A stretch of 60,941 bases of DNA. Origin: Planctomycetaceae bacterium (GTDB taxonomy: Bacteria; Planctomycetota; Planctomycetia; Pirellulales; Pirellulaceae). The notes under the pieces were generated by a model. The model saw nothing but the letters and a program-made list of their open reading frames with translations. It did no database searches and had not been told where the DNA came from. Made by a program: the position numbers and the translations under genes. Shown in pieces: positions 8,889 through 17,526 of the stretch. The DNA is taken from positions 1-60,941 of the forward strand of contig WFWZ01000412.1 of the NCBI GenBank assembly GCA_015490875.1. The letters are read 5' to 3'. Each line of letters opens with the position of its first letter. Position 1 is the first letter of the stretch.

Positions 8889-10511
8889 CTATTCGACCTC
8901 GATGAGTTCCGAAGCGCCGTCCGCGTCGCTTCCGCTATCCCGCACTGCTCGAGTCACCCGAAGCACCTCCTCAACGGTCGTCCAACCTTCGAGCACCTTT
9001 GCCAGCCCGTCTTCGATCAGCAGCGACATGCCGGCTTCGAGTGCCGCTTTGCGGATATCCGCCGCATTGCCGCGATGCTGCACGAGTTCGCGACAGGTGT
9101 CGTTCATCACGAGCAACTCGAACAATCCCAGACGTCCTCGGTATCCGGTGTGCCGGCAACGCCCACAACCGCGCCCCCGAAAGATCGGGCGTTCGGTCGG
9201 CGAGGCCTGAAGTTGGGCAAGGTCGCGCCGACGCTGTGCCTCGGGAACCGGCTCGCGACAATCGGGACAGATGCGACGCACCAGTCGCTGAGCCAGCGCC
9301 GCGACGAGCGAACTCGTGACGAGGTACGGTTCGATTCCCAAATCGAGCAATCGCGTTACGGCACTGGCCGCGTCGTTGGTGTGCAGTGTCGAAAAGACCA
9401 GGTGTCCGGTCAGCGACGCTTGAATGGCCATCACTGCCGTGTCGCGATCTCGGATCTCTCCCACCATGATGATGTCGGGATCTTGCCGCAAGACATTGCG
9501 CAAGCCCCGTGCGAACGTCATCCCCTTTTTTTCGTTGATCTGCGTTTGGCTGACGCCTTCGAGTTGATATTCGATGGGATCTTCGAGGGTAATCACGTTC
9601 TGATCGACGGTGTTGATTTCCTGGAGCGCTGCGTAGAGCGTCGTGCTCTTGCCGCTACCGGTCGGTCCCGTCACGAGCAGCAACCCGTGGTCGAGGCGAA
9701 TGAGGTCTCGAAAGACGGCCAAGGTGCGCTCGTTCATTCCCAGTTCTTCGAGTGAATGGAGCCGAGCGCTCTTATCGAGCAGTCGAATCACGACGCGTTC
9801 CTGATGACTGGTCGGCAGCGAGGCGATGCGCAGGTCGATCAACCGATCTCCGACTTGTACGGTGGCTCGCCCATCTTGAGGCAAACGTTTTTCGGCGATG
9901 TCCATTCGGCCGAGCACTTTGATGCGTGTCGTCACCTCGCCTTGCAGTTCCTTGGGGATCTCAAACGCATCGAATAAGACACCGTCGATCCGCTGCCGCA
10001 CGATGACGCGGTCTTCGTAGGGTTGAATGTGGACATCCGACGCACCGTTCTTGACCGCCTCGAACAGGATCATGTTGACCAGCCGAATCACGGGGGCTCG
10101 ACCGGCACTGTCAAGCAAGTCTTCGCGATCGGCCAGCGACTGAACTTCTGATAGGACGGCGTCTCGATCGAGAGCATCAATGAGTTCCTGGGTCTGCCCC
10201 GTCTGTGCTTCGTAGGCGGCATTGATTGCGCGTAGGAGCCCGGATTCGGAGCTAAGCAGGAGCGTCACTTCTTTGCCGAGCAACCGTCGGACGACATCGG
10301 CCTGGCGCCAGCCGGTTCGATCGCAGATGGCGAGTACCGGATGGCCGTCCTCGAGCAGCCCCAGCATGCGGTGACGTCGCGCCATGGCGATGTCGAAGGT
10401 CCGCACGAACCTTTCCCATGGCGCAAGGACCGAAAGATCTTCGCGGTAAGGAAGTCCCCAGCGGGAAGCCAGTTCCCGCGGATTTTCCGTGGGCGGTGCG
10501 GAGTTAGGCAT
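8889..10511 (-). CDS. gspE: GspE type II secretion ATPase
   Basis: 540 residues. The N-terminal T2SSE domain (about 1-120) is followed by the secretion ATPase: Walker A GPTGSGKSTTLYAAL, the Asp box around DIIMVGEIRDRDTA, and Walker B/His-box STLHTNDAASAVTRLLDLG. The four-cysteine zinc element CPDC...CGRC is intact near residues 415-465, as in GspE and PilB. This cytoplasmic hexamer powers pseudopilus extension. The start is ATG 10511, 46 bp after the gspD stop. Nothing essential is missing. Confidence 0.96.
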   Translation of the reverse strand: MPNSAPPTENPRELASRWGLPYREDLSVLAPWERFVRTFDIAMARRHRMLGLLEDGHPVLAICDRTGWRQADVVRRLLGKEVTLLLSSESGLLRAINAAYEAQTGQTQELIDALDRDAVLSEVQSLADREDLLDSAGRAPVIRLVNMILFEAVKNGASDVHIQPYEDRVIVRQRIDGVLFDAFEIPKELQGEVTTRIKVLGRMDIAEKRLPQDGRATVQVGDRLIDLRIASLPTSHQERVVIRLLDKSARLHSLEELGMNERTLAVFRDLIRLDHGLLLVTGPTGSGKSTTLYAALQEINTVDQNVITLEDPIEYQLEGVSQTQINEKKGMTFARGLRNVLRQDPDIIMVGEIRDRDTAVMAIQASLTGHLVFSTLHTNDAASAVTRLLDLGIEPYLVTSSLVAALAQRLVRRICPDCREPVPEAQRRRDLAQLQASPTERPIFRGRGCGRCRHTGYRGRLGLFELLVMNDTCRELVQHRGNAADIRKAALEAGMSLLIEDGLAKVLEGWTTVEEVLRVTRAVRDSGSDADGASELIEVE

Positions 10512-10557
10512 GGCAAAGGAACCGGTGGAGTCACGAGCGACAAGGGACGGTCGAACG

Positions 10558-12966
10558 TCACTCCTCTATCATAACCGGTTGGCCACGTGGATGCTCACCC
10601 CGGATCTCCGCCTGATGTGCCGATTTGTGCGACAGATACCGTAGATCGGCGAACTTGTCGTCCCTCAAGATGATGGGACGGATGAAGAGGAAAAAGCTCG
10701 TCGTCTGGTGGTTCTTCTTCTGCAGGCTGCTGACCGCCCGCAGAATGGGGACTTCGGAAATGAAGGGAAGGCCCGACTGCGAGTCGGTCCGGCCGGTGCG
10801 CTTGAGTCCTCCGACAATGATCGTCTGGCCGTCGGGGATGGTGACGGTGCTGCCGACGCGGTCGATCTGTCGGGGAGGCGGGAGGGTCGACGACTGGGAC
10901 TGTCCGACGAACGTGCTGAACTCGACTTCGAATTCCAACAGCAAATGGTCGTGCTCGCTGATATGCGGCGTGACGGTGATGATCGTCCCCGCTTGTTCGT
11001 CTCCGCCTTTGCTAGTCGTTGAGACCGTATTCGAGGCGTTGACGCTGGCGAACGGCACACTGGCGACACTCTCGAGTTGCCCCGTGCTGTTGTCGTTGAC
11101 GAGAATCCGGGGCGATGCGAGCACACGAGCACGGGAGTGAGACGCGAGTGCTTGCACGACGACGTCTGCCACTTCGGGATCGACCAGCGTACCATTGAAA
11201 CCGATCTTGGGCAGGATTTGTAGGTTCCCGGTGATCGGATCGATTTCGCTCAGGCCGTAGGACGTGAACGCGAAGATGCGTTTGACTCCAGTTCGCTTCC
11301 CACCCGAGACCTCGACGCCCAACTCGAAGTTATTGCTCGTGTCGACAGCGATGATCTTCGCATCGATCAGGACTTGCGGCTTGCGTTTGTCGAGTTCACG
11401 GATCAGATTCGCGTACATTTCGTGGACTTCGGGGGGAGCGATCATGATGAGGCTGTTCGTCGTGGGGTCGGCCGAAACACGGGCTCCACCCGGCAACACA
11501 GCCGTGCCTCCGAATCCGACCTGAGCCGACAGGGCGTCCTGCACGCGATCGAATCTCGATTGACGCGTCCGGTCGTACACTCCCTGTTTTTCCTCCGGGG
11601 GAAGAGGTAAGGGAGTGTTCTGCAGTCCAGGTGTCCCGGTCGCTGCACCGGGCCTTGCCATTCCCTGTCGGCCCGGCATGCCCCCGGGAGCACGCAACTG
11701 GGAAAAGGGCGATGCGGGAATCGACGGGACCAGCGGCGATCCTAGCGCGGCACCGGTCTGAGCTCCGAAGAACGTTGTTTCCGTCCCCACCACCGTCGAG
11801 GTCCCTTGGATTTCCTGCAGGGCCAGCAGAGTGTAGAGGACATCGAGGACGTTGGCGTTCTTGAGCTTGTAAAACCGAATCGGACTTTGACGCGTTTCGA
11901 CTGGGAGGTCGATCTGTTGGAGGAGTTCAGCTAGTCGCTGGTGGATTTCCGGAGTGGCTCGGACGATGAGCAGGTTCCCGTCGGCGTCGACGGATGCGGA
12001 GTAAAGTCGCCGGTTGTCGGGCTCGGCAAGATACCCCTGCGCCAGCTTGTGGAATCGCTCGGCCTGAATGTGCCGAAACCGATAGACTTGTGTCACGAGG
12101 CCCAAGGAGACATCGAACCGCTTCAGCAGCGCCAGTGCTTCGCGCACTTCGTCGGCAGTTCCCACGACCACGATTTCGTTCGTGCGGGGTTCCTCGAAGA
12201 GCGCCGGACCAACTCGCTTGCCTGCGGGACGTCCCTGTGTCTTCTTCGCTCCCGTCGGACTGGAAATCCCCAGCATGGCGCGAACCTGATCGGCCAGCTT
12301 GGAGGCCTCGAGGTGTTGGACACGGTAGAACTCATACGTGACGTCGCGCCGGGGCTGATCGACCATCTCGAGCAGCTTCTTGATTTGCACGACGGTGCTG
12401 GCGTAGTCGGTGACGACCAAGATGTTCGATTCGTCGAGTGTGATGAGACTTGAGCCGGGCGACGTGAGAAATGGTCGCAAGAGCTGTGCCAACTCTTTGG
12501 CACTGGTGTGGCGCAGACGAAACGACTGGATGACGGGCGTGGCGCCGCCGTCGCGAGCAAGCACGGCGGAAGCTTCTTCGGGTTGAGCGCTGCCGACCAT
12601 CTCCTTCGCATCGACAATTCGCTTGAAGCCGGGGACTTCGGCTTCTACGAGGGCCAGCTTTTCCGACTTGAGTACGGCTCCCAGAAGCGGCAGCAGCGAC
12701 CGGACGGGCAGTTCGCGTGGTGTGCGCACGTGGATGCGCCGGTTGCCGACTTCGGGGGAGTAGATGATGGGAAGTTCGAGGCGCTGGCTGACATAGTCGA
12801 TGAGCGCTTGGAGTTTGACTTCCCCTTGGAGGTTCATGCGCACGTGGCCCGGTTGCGGGGGCTGAGCGGAGACGGGGATGGCCACGACGCACAGCAGAAG
12901 CGCTACGGTAAACGACCGTGCGCGGGTCTGTTTCGAGTTGGCAGATCGGAAGAACGATGAGGGCAT
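10558..12966 (-). CDS. gspD: GspD outer-membrane secretin with an extra N domain
   Basis: 802 residues from ATG 12966, which puts a signal peptide first (FTVALLLCVVAIPVSAQ); the frame upstream to 13191 is pyrimidine-rich and contains the promoter. Order: N0 (about 40-110), then ring-building repeats beginning near QSFRLRHTSAKELAQLL, VTYEFYRVQHLEASKL, LVTQVYRFRHIQAERF and SPIRFYKLKNANVLDVLYTL, so four rather than the usual three, then the secretin domain ending in TVTIPDGQTIIVGGLKR. A Pro/Gly/Met-rich insertion interrupts the fourth repeat. Secretins form the outer-membrane channel. The protein is longer than E. coli GspD (about 650 residues). It is first in the operon. Confidence 0.95.
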   Translation of the reverse strand: MPSSFFRSANSKQTRARSFTVALLLCVVAIPVSAQPPQPGHVRMNLQGEVKLQALIDYVSQRLELPIIYSPEVGNRRIHVRTPRELPVRSLLPLLGAVLKSEKLALVEAEVPGFKRIVDAKEMVGSAQPEEASAVLARDGGATPVIQSFRLRHTSAKELAQLLRPFLTSPGSSLITLDESNILVVTDYASTVVQIKKLLEMVDQPRRDVTYEFYRVQHLEASKLADQVRAMLGISSPTGAKKTQGRPAGKRVGPALFEEPRTNEIVVVGTADEVREALALLKRFDVSLGLVTQVYRFRHIQAERFHKLAQGYLAEPDNRRLYSASVDADGNLLIVRATPEIHQRLAELLQQIDLPVETRQSPIRFYKLKNANVLDVLYTLLALQEIQGTSTVVGTETTFFGAQTGAALGSPLVPSIPASPFSQLRAPGGMPGRQGMARPGAATGTPGLQNTPLPLPPEEKQGVYDRTRQSRFDRVQDALSAQVGFGGTAVLPGGARVSADPTTNSLIMIAPPEVHEMYANLIRELDKRKPQVLIDAKIIAVDTSNNFELGVEVSGGKRTGVKRIFAFTSYGLSEIDPITGNLQILPKIGFNGTLVDPEVADVVVQALASHSRARVLASPRILVNDNSTGQLESVASVPFASVNASNTVSTTSKGGDEQAGTIITVTPHISEHDHLLLEFEVEFSTFVGQSQSSTLPPPRQIDRVGSTVTIPDGQTIIVGGLKRTGRTDSQSGLPFISEVPILRAVSSLQKKNHQTTSFFLFIRPIILRDDKFADLRYLSHKSAHQAEIRGEHPRGQPVMIEE

Positions 12967-13018
12967 CAGAGGCGGCTTTGCAAGAGGAGCACAAGGACCG
13001 GAATCTACCGGGCGAGGA

Positions 13019-13047
13019 AGGCTAGCGAACCGCGACTGGGACGTCAA
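13019..13047 (-). promoter_or_regulatory. Sigma70-type promoter of the gsp operon
   Basis: On the minus strand TTGACG (13047-13042) and TAGCCT (13024-13019) are separated by exactly 17 bp. The predicted start near 13012 leaves a leader of about 46 nt before gspD ATG 12966. A polypyrimidine tract lies just upstream of the -35. Seen by eye; no other candidate in this 232-bp gap is as good. Confidence 0.55.
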
Positions 13048-13198
13048 TAGGAATCTGGAATCCGGGAAGAATGGAAAAATGGAGAAAAGAGAAAAGGAAA
13101 ACGTCGCCGCAGACAAACAAAGGCAGGACGTAGGCAATTTGTGGGTCAGCTTTTCGAGGATGGCGGCGCTGCGAATCGGCGATCTCCGCAAACGATCG

Positions 13199-15175
13199 CT
13201 ATTTCACGATCTCGCATTGTGGCAACGCCTCCTGGAGGGCGAGTACCGCACGTTCTGGCAGCGACGTATCTACGATGCAGAGAGTCTTGAGTTGGCGCAT
13301 CGTTCTCAGATGCGAGACACTTGCCTCGGTTATGTTCGTTCCCCACAAGGATAGACGCTGGAGCACTGGGAGACGCTGCAGGTAAGCCATGCTGCCGTCA
13401 GACACTCCAGTGTTCTTCAAGTCCAAAGCCGTAAGAGAACGTGCAGCCACTAGTTCCGCCACTGCCTTGTCACCGACGCGTGTACACCCGCTCAGATCGA
13501 GTGACTTCAGACGAGGGGACGCGGCAACGAATCGCAACACGCGCTCGTCCACCTGCACGTTGCCACTTAACGTGAGCTCCTCCATCGTGCGGCAGTCCCG
13601 CACCGGCCGGAATCCCGCAGGAGGTACCTTGGGTACTGCGAGTGTGAGCTTGCGCAGTGCGCGCATGTGTGGCAACCACGACAGATCCGTAAGGCCGGGC
13701 GCATCGACTTCTAGCTCTTCGACGGGGCACCGGATTGCGATTTCGTTGAGTCCGCGAGCCGAGATAGAACGGGACTTGAGTTTCAGTTGAGTCAGACGGT
13801 CGAGCCTCGCAATGTGGAGGAGCCCATGGTCCGTGATCTCACCTCCGGAAGTCGTTTCGAGCGCCGTTAACTGCCGGACGTGTGGGAAGAATCGGACATA
13901 TTCGAGAAGGCGATCGTTGGCAACGTCGGACCCCGACCCTGGTATGGTCAATCGCGACACCCGCCCTCCGTTCGTCGTGATGTCGACGCCAGCAAGAGTC
14001 AGAAACTCGCGTGGCGTTCTGGGTGGCCGCAATTTAAGTTCATCTAGAGCTACCATGTCCAGCTTGCCTGAGCCACTACTGACGAGAACCCAGCGTGCAT
14101 TGGAGCTCGCTGCGAATTGATCCCAGTGTTCAGAGTCCTGGGGCATACGATCGACCCAGAGTCGTCGCCCGGTGGCCCAATCCCACGCCACCAGGTCGAA
14201 TGACCGATGGTCGCTATAGTTGTATTGTCGAAACGCGATGAGGTTCCGACCGTCCCTCGAAAACACGAGTGACGCGTTGACTCCAGCCACATCGATAGGG
14301 CCGACTCGCGCGGCGTCGAGCCATGACAGTCGCTTCAGGACTTTCAAAGTCGGCGCATCCAGGAGCAGGACATCGTCGGAAAAGGCTACAGCTACCAGAC
14401 CAAGCGAGCCGGCAACGGCAACGGCGCGTGGCATCGTTGATCCCATTGCCGGTCCGATGGCCATACCGTTCCCCGCGGCCCCGGACTGCCCGGGGGCTGC
14501 TCTGATGACTCGCCACGTTCCGTCGCCATGCCTGGCAACCACATAGAGTGTCTCCCACCCGGGCACTTGTGCGAATACGACCTCTCTGTCGATTCGAGCG
14601 TCGAAACGACAGCCCCGCGGCATTTCTAGGACGCTCACCACAGAGGAAGGGTTGCTCCACGGTCTATACTCGACGGAACGACGCCTGATGAGGACGATAT
14701 ATTTTTCGGTCGCCGCCACATCGAGTATGTCTTCTTGCTCGGTTGTCCATCGCCGCGAACGCTTTCCGATATCCCAAACATGAACTCGGGCGAGACGACG
14801 TTCCGCTGGCACAGTAAGGTCGTAATGGAGTACTACGAGGTGTTTTCCATCAGGAGAAAACGCGATGTCCTTGACTCGAAACTGCGATGGCAGTTTGATC
14901 ACATCACCAACCGCACGCAGGTCACCAACAACGGTGACGCCCGATTTGAACCCCGCAGCGGCGAATCGGCCGTCCGCCGAGAGGGCAATGGCTGTCGGCG
15001 CCCACGGTTCGGCTTGAGTTATCGTTTGAAGTTGTTGGTCAGCAACGTCGTCGGCGATCGCCATCGAGGAAGCTACAGCCGCGACAGAGAGCACCACGAG
15101 AGATTGCACGAACGCTACGTGCGGAACGCGACTCGGTCGAAGATGGAAACCAAAATGCCGGGGTTTATCACACAC
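13199..15175 (-). CDS. Secreted protein with N-terminal WD40-like and C-terminal LRR repeats
   Basis: 658 residues; GTG start at 15175 with AGGAG seven bases upstream. A signal peptide (VVLSVAAVASSMAIADD) is followed by WD40-like blades (APTAIALSADGRFAAAGF, VKDIAFSPDGKHLVVLHY, VHVWDIGKRS) to about residue 390. Residues 420-650 are ribonuclease-inhibitor-type LRRs (LKSLDLSGCTRVGDKAVAEL, LTALDLKNTGVSDGSMAYL, LQRLSLWGTNITEASVSHL). The combination is frequent in planctomycetes; no catalytic motif is visible, and a binding or scaffolding role outside the cytoplasm is inferred. It lies 232 bp upstream of gspD on the same strand, with a promoter between them, so it is probably a separate unit. Confidence 0.85.
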   Translation of the reverse strand: MCDKPRHFGFHLRPSRVPHVAFVQSLVVLSVAAVASSMAIADDVADQQLQTITQAEPWAPTAIALSADGRFAAAGFKSGVTVVGDLRAVGDVIKLPSQFRVKDIAFSPDGKHLVVLHYDLTVPAERRLARVHVWDIGKRSRRWTTEQEDILDVAATEKYIVLIRRRSVEYRPWSNPSSVVSVLEMPRGCRFDARIDREVVFAQVPGWETLYVVARHGDGTWRVIRAAPGQSGAAGNGMAIGPAMGSTMPRAVAVAGSLGLVAVAFSDDVLLLDAPTLKVLKRLSWLDAARVGPIDVAGVNASLVFSRDGRNLIAFRQYNYSDHRSFDLVAWDWATGRRLWVDRMPQDSEHWDQFAASSNARWVLVSSGSGKLDMVALDELKLRPPRTPREFLTLAGVDITTNGGRVSRLTIPGSGSDVANDRLLEYVRFFPHVRQLTALETTSGGEITDHGLLHIARLDRLTQLKLKSRSISARGLNEIAIRCPVEELEVDAPGLTDLSWLPHMRALRKLTLAVPKVPPAGFRPVRDCRTMEELTLSGNVQVDERVLRFVAASPRLKSLDLSGCTRVGDKAVAELVAARSLTALDLKNTGVSDGSMAYLQRLPVLQRLSLWGTNITEASVSHLRTMRQLKTLCIVDTSLPERAVLALQEALPQCEIVK

Positions 15176-15297
15176 TAGGATTCTCCTGGCTGGCCACCAA
15201 AGGTCAGGCGGTACCCCCTATCCAAGGATACAGCGGCACTCAGGAAGGAACCAGAGACGGTTCTGAAGGACGAGTCCCGCTTTTTGAAAAATCACTC

Positions 15298-15326
15298 TTG
15301 ACGGCTTCGGCGGCACGGCGTATTCT
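15298..15326 (+). promoter_or_regulatory. Sigma70-type promoter of an orphan RNA
   Basis: TTGACG (15298-15303) and TATTCT (15321-15326) are separated by 17 bp, close to the sigma70 optimum. Predicted initiation is near 15333-15334. No plus-strand protein gene follows before the terminator at 15596-15661, so this promoter would drive a stand-alone transcript of about 330 nt. Confidence 0.6.
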
Positions 15327-15333
15327 GCTCGCC

Positions 15334-15661
15334 ACACTCGGGTCACGAAGCAGAACGCTTTGGGACGCGAGTGGACACGGCCCGCCGGCCGAGCCCGCAT
15401 AAGGGAGAGTGCCGAGCGGCCTCCGATTCCCGGTGGAAACGCGTCCGGGAACCGGCGGCCGGGGCGAGTTCCCGCGGACCGCCGCCTGAGTGTTCGTGAC
15501 ACGGAGGTGACGACACCCTGCGGTCAACCGGAAGGCTTGTGGAACCAACCGATTCAGGGCGCTGCGTGGCAGGAAGCCTCCCAAGTCGTCCAATCGCTCC
15601 CGGAAAATGATCGGAGTCCTTTGCCCCCCTGGGACCCGTGGGCCTTCCGGGAGCTTTTTTT
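15334..15661 (+). ncRNA. Candidate orphan structured non-coding RNA, about 330 nt
   Basis: This plus-strand segment lies between two minus-strand genes and has a promoter at its 5' side and an intrinsic terminator at its 3' side. Hairpins seen in order: CACTCG 15335-15340 with CGAGTG 15368-15373, its interior adding GTC/GAC and AAGC/GCTT; TTCCCGG 15427-15433 with CCGGGAA 15445-15451; GGCGGC 15454-15459 with GCCGCC 15481-15486 enclosing CGGG/CCCG; GTGT/ACAC 15490-15502; GGTG/CACC 15506-15517; AGGCTT 15533-15538 with AAGCCT 15574-15579; and the terminator. The frame 15360-15695 has no recognisable protein character and runs through the terminator. I could not match it to RNase P RNA, tmRNA, 6S or SRP RNA by their conserved cores, so the family is unknown. 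Confidence 0.55.
15596..15661 (+). terminator. Rho-independent terminator of the orphan RNA
   Basis: GCTCCCGGAA (15596-15605) and TTCCGGGAGC (15645-15654) are perfect 10-bp complements and are followed at once by seven T (15655-15661). The 39-nt interior is GC-rich and may fold further. On the minus strand the same stem is not followed by a T-run, so it terminates plus-strand transcription only. Confidence 0.75.
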
Positions 15662-15691
15662 GCGCGCCTTTCGTCCACCGGTTACGGCGGC

Positions 15692-17176
15692 TTAGGCGTT
15701 GTCACCGGCGGCAAGTGAGATGTCCCCGATGCCGATCAGCCGCGTCTCTTTCCCCTCAAGGGCACACGTGCAGTTGGAACCATGGGCGCTGGTTGAGGCG
15801 ACGGCATCCTCGATGCGAGCCACCAGGTCGCTCGCATCTTCGCCTTCCTCCGCTTCAGCCACGGCGATTGTCAACGTGAACCGTTCGGGTGGAAAACGCT
15901 TCTGGGGCAGACGACACCGGTTGGCTCCTTCTCGAAGCCGTTCGGCGACGGTAACGGCACCGTCGAGTCGACAGCCAGGCAGCAACAGCGACAATGTCCC
16001 TTCGCTGAATTCAGCGACATGATCCATGTCGCGCATCGTCGCTTTGAACAGCAACGTGGCAGCACGGGTGACAGCCCGGCCAGCCGAGTCGCCGTGCTGT
16101 GCCACAATCGTGTCATAGCCATCGATCTTGGCCAGAAGAACGGCCAGCGACGTGCCGTTGCGATGACGCTCGGCCAGACGGCGGCTCACGTCCGCCATGA
16201 AGACCGCCTGCGTCGAAATGCCGGCACTGAAGTCCGTTTTTTCGAGATCGAGCTTTTCTTCCCAACCCTCCGGAGTGTGAATCGCACGTTTGGTCCACGC
16301 ATCCGCCACGGGACGCACGCGGCGGCCGTCATGCCAGTGCGAGCAATTCCGTCCGGCCTTTTTCGACTGGTAGAGGGCTTCGTCCGCACGGCTTACCATC
16401 TCGTCCGTGTCTTCTTCCCCCTTCAGTTCGGCCAGGCCGGTGCTGCACGTAATCCGAAACTGAGCTCCCTCGAAGGAAAACGTCTGCGCCGCGATCGACT
16501 CGCGGCACCGTTCCACGGCTCGAGCCACGTCCCGCGCCGTCCGTCCGGGAAAGACGACTGCGAACTCCTCTCCCCCGTATCGACAGACCAGGCCGTCGTT
16601 ACCAAGTTCCTGCCGGAGGACCTGGGCCACTCCCTTCAAAACGGCGTCCCCGGCAGGATGACCGAAACGGTCGTTGAAACGTTTGAAGTGGTCGACGTCC
16701 AGCATCAGGAGCGATAACGGCGTTTCCGACCGTTGGTGTTGCTCCCATCCCTCCTCCAGCGCCACGTCGAAAGCACGCCGATTGGCCAGCTTCGTGAGCG
16801 GATCGGTGTGCGCCTCTTCCGACCGAGAGGCGATTTCGCGGGCCTGATACTGCAGCCGAGTCTCGGCCGACTGGAGCTGACGTTGCATCTCCTCGTTGCA
16901 CTCGATCAGCTCGCCGACGACGCGGAGAAGGTGTTCGGGACCGGCTCGAGCCGCTTCCTGCAGCCGATTGTGGATCTCGGCGATCCTGGTGTGATGTTCC
17001 CCCAAGTCGTCCGCCACCCCTGAAGCGATCGATCTGAGGTGTTCCAAAGCCCGGTCGATGCGTGAGGAAGAGGGGGCGTCGCTCGGCGGGCCTTCCTGTG
17101 CCAGCCCACCGCGCAGCCACCACCCGCACAAGACGCCGCAGGCGACGAGCGAAGCCATTACGATAATGTCATGCAT
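15692..17176 (-). CDS. Membrane-anchored diguanylate cyclase with tandem GGDEF domains
   Basis: 494 residues from ATG 17176, placing a membrane helix (IIVMASLVACGVLCGWWLRG) at the N-terminus; the frame extends to 17275. A helical/coiled-coil region (about 40-145) precedes the first GGDEF domain with TDPLTKLANRRAFD, LDVDHFKRFNDRFGH and an active-site RYGGEEF. I see no RxxD inhibitory site at the usual distance. The second GGDEF (about 330-470) is degenerate, with HVAEFSEGTLSLLLPG in place of the signature, and is probably a regulatory or dimerisation module. It likely makes cyclic di-GMP at the inner membrane. It is monocistronic. Confidence 0.9.
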   Translation of the reverse strand: MHDIIVMASLVACGVLCGWWLRGGLAQEGPPSDAPSSSRIDRALEHLRSIASGVADDLGEHHTRIAEIHNRLQEAARAGPEHLLRVVGELIECNEEMQRQLQSAETRLQYQAREIASRSEEAHTDPLTKLANRRAFDVALEEGWEQHQRSETPLSLLMLDVDHFKRFNDRFGHPAGDAVLKGVAQVLRQELGNDGLVCRYGGEEFAVVFPGRTARDVARAVERCRESIAAQTFSFEGAQFRITCSTGLAELKGEEDTDEMVSRADEALYQSKKAGRNCSHWHDGRRVRPVADAWTKRAIHTPEGWEEKLDLEKTDFSAGISTQAVFMADVSRRLAERHRNGTSLAVLLAKIDGYDTIVAQHGDSAGRAVTRAATLLFKATMRDMDHVAEFSEGTLSLLLPGCRLDGAVTVAERLREGANRCRLPQKRFPPERFTLTIAVAEAEEGEDASDLVARIEDAVASTSAHGSNCTCALEGKETRLIGIGDISLAAGDNA

Positions 17177-17526
17177 CCCACGTCCGCCGTCGATGCTGGT
17201 AGTCCCGAGGAGCTTGGGGTCACCCAAGAGCGATCGGCCAACCCGGCGCTCGTCCACTGAGCCCAGACAATGCATACGTCAGGGAGGACTTACGAGCAAA
17301 GGTGGGGGCGGCCAGGTCGAGCCGCCACCCGGTGGTGGCCTACCCTCGCCCCTACAACCGTTCCAAGCCTCCCGGCTCCCAAGGACCCGCCCAATGCTTG
17401 CGGTTTGCACGCCCTCCCGTCACAATAGGCAGGTGGGACCGAGAGGATCGGGGATCCCTGCCCATGAGTGGATTGGGTTAGTTCAAAGGTGCCGGATATC
17501 TGGCGTCAAATTGGGGACGGCCGGCC
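17177..17526. other. Intergenic region with a near-palindrome
   Basis: This gap separates two divergent genes (GGDEF, minus; GYF protein, plus), so it must hold both promoters, but I see only weak candidates. A GC-rich near-palindrome lies at 17321-17339 (GCCGCCACC-C-GGTGGTGGC). It is followed by text of the kind TAGGGGCGAGGG on the minus strand, which resembles dispersed intergenic debris. I see no ORF or RNA gene. Confidence 0.4.

Noticed and set aside
15518..15545. CCGGAAGG tetraloop in the orphan RNA looks like the SRP RNA tip
   Set aside because: The flanking symmetric loop of SRP RNA (AGCAG on the 3' side) is absent and the following bases do not pair as in SRP helix 8.
15360..15695. 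111-codon plus-strand ORF across the RNA region
   Set aside because: No domain, no ribosome site, composition typical of a frame in a GC-rich structured RNA, and it runs through the terminator.
17240..17300. TTGCTC-17-TATGCA as promoter of the GGDEF gene
   Set aside because: Only three of six matches in each box; below what I would annotate.
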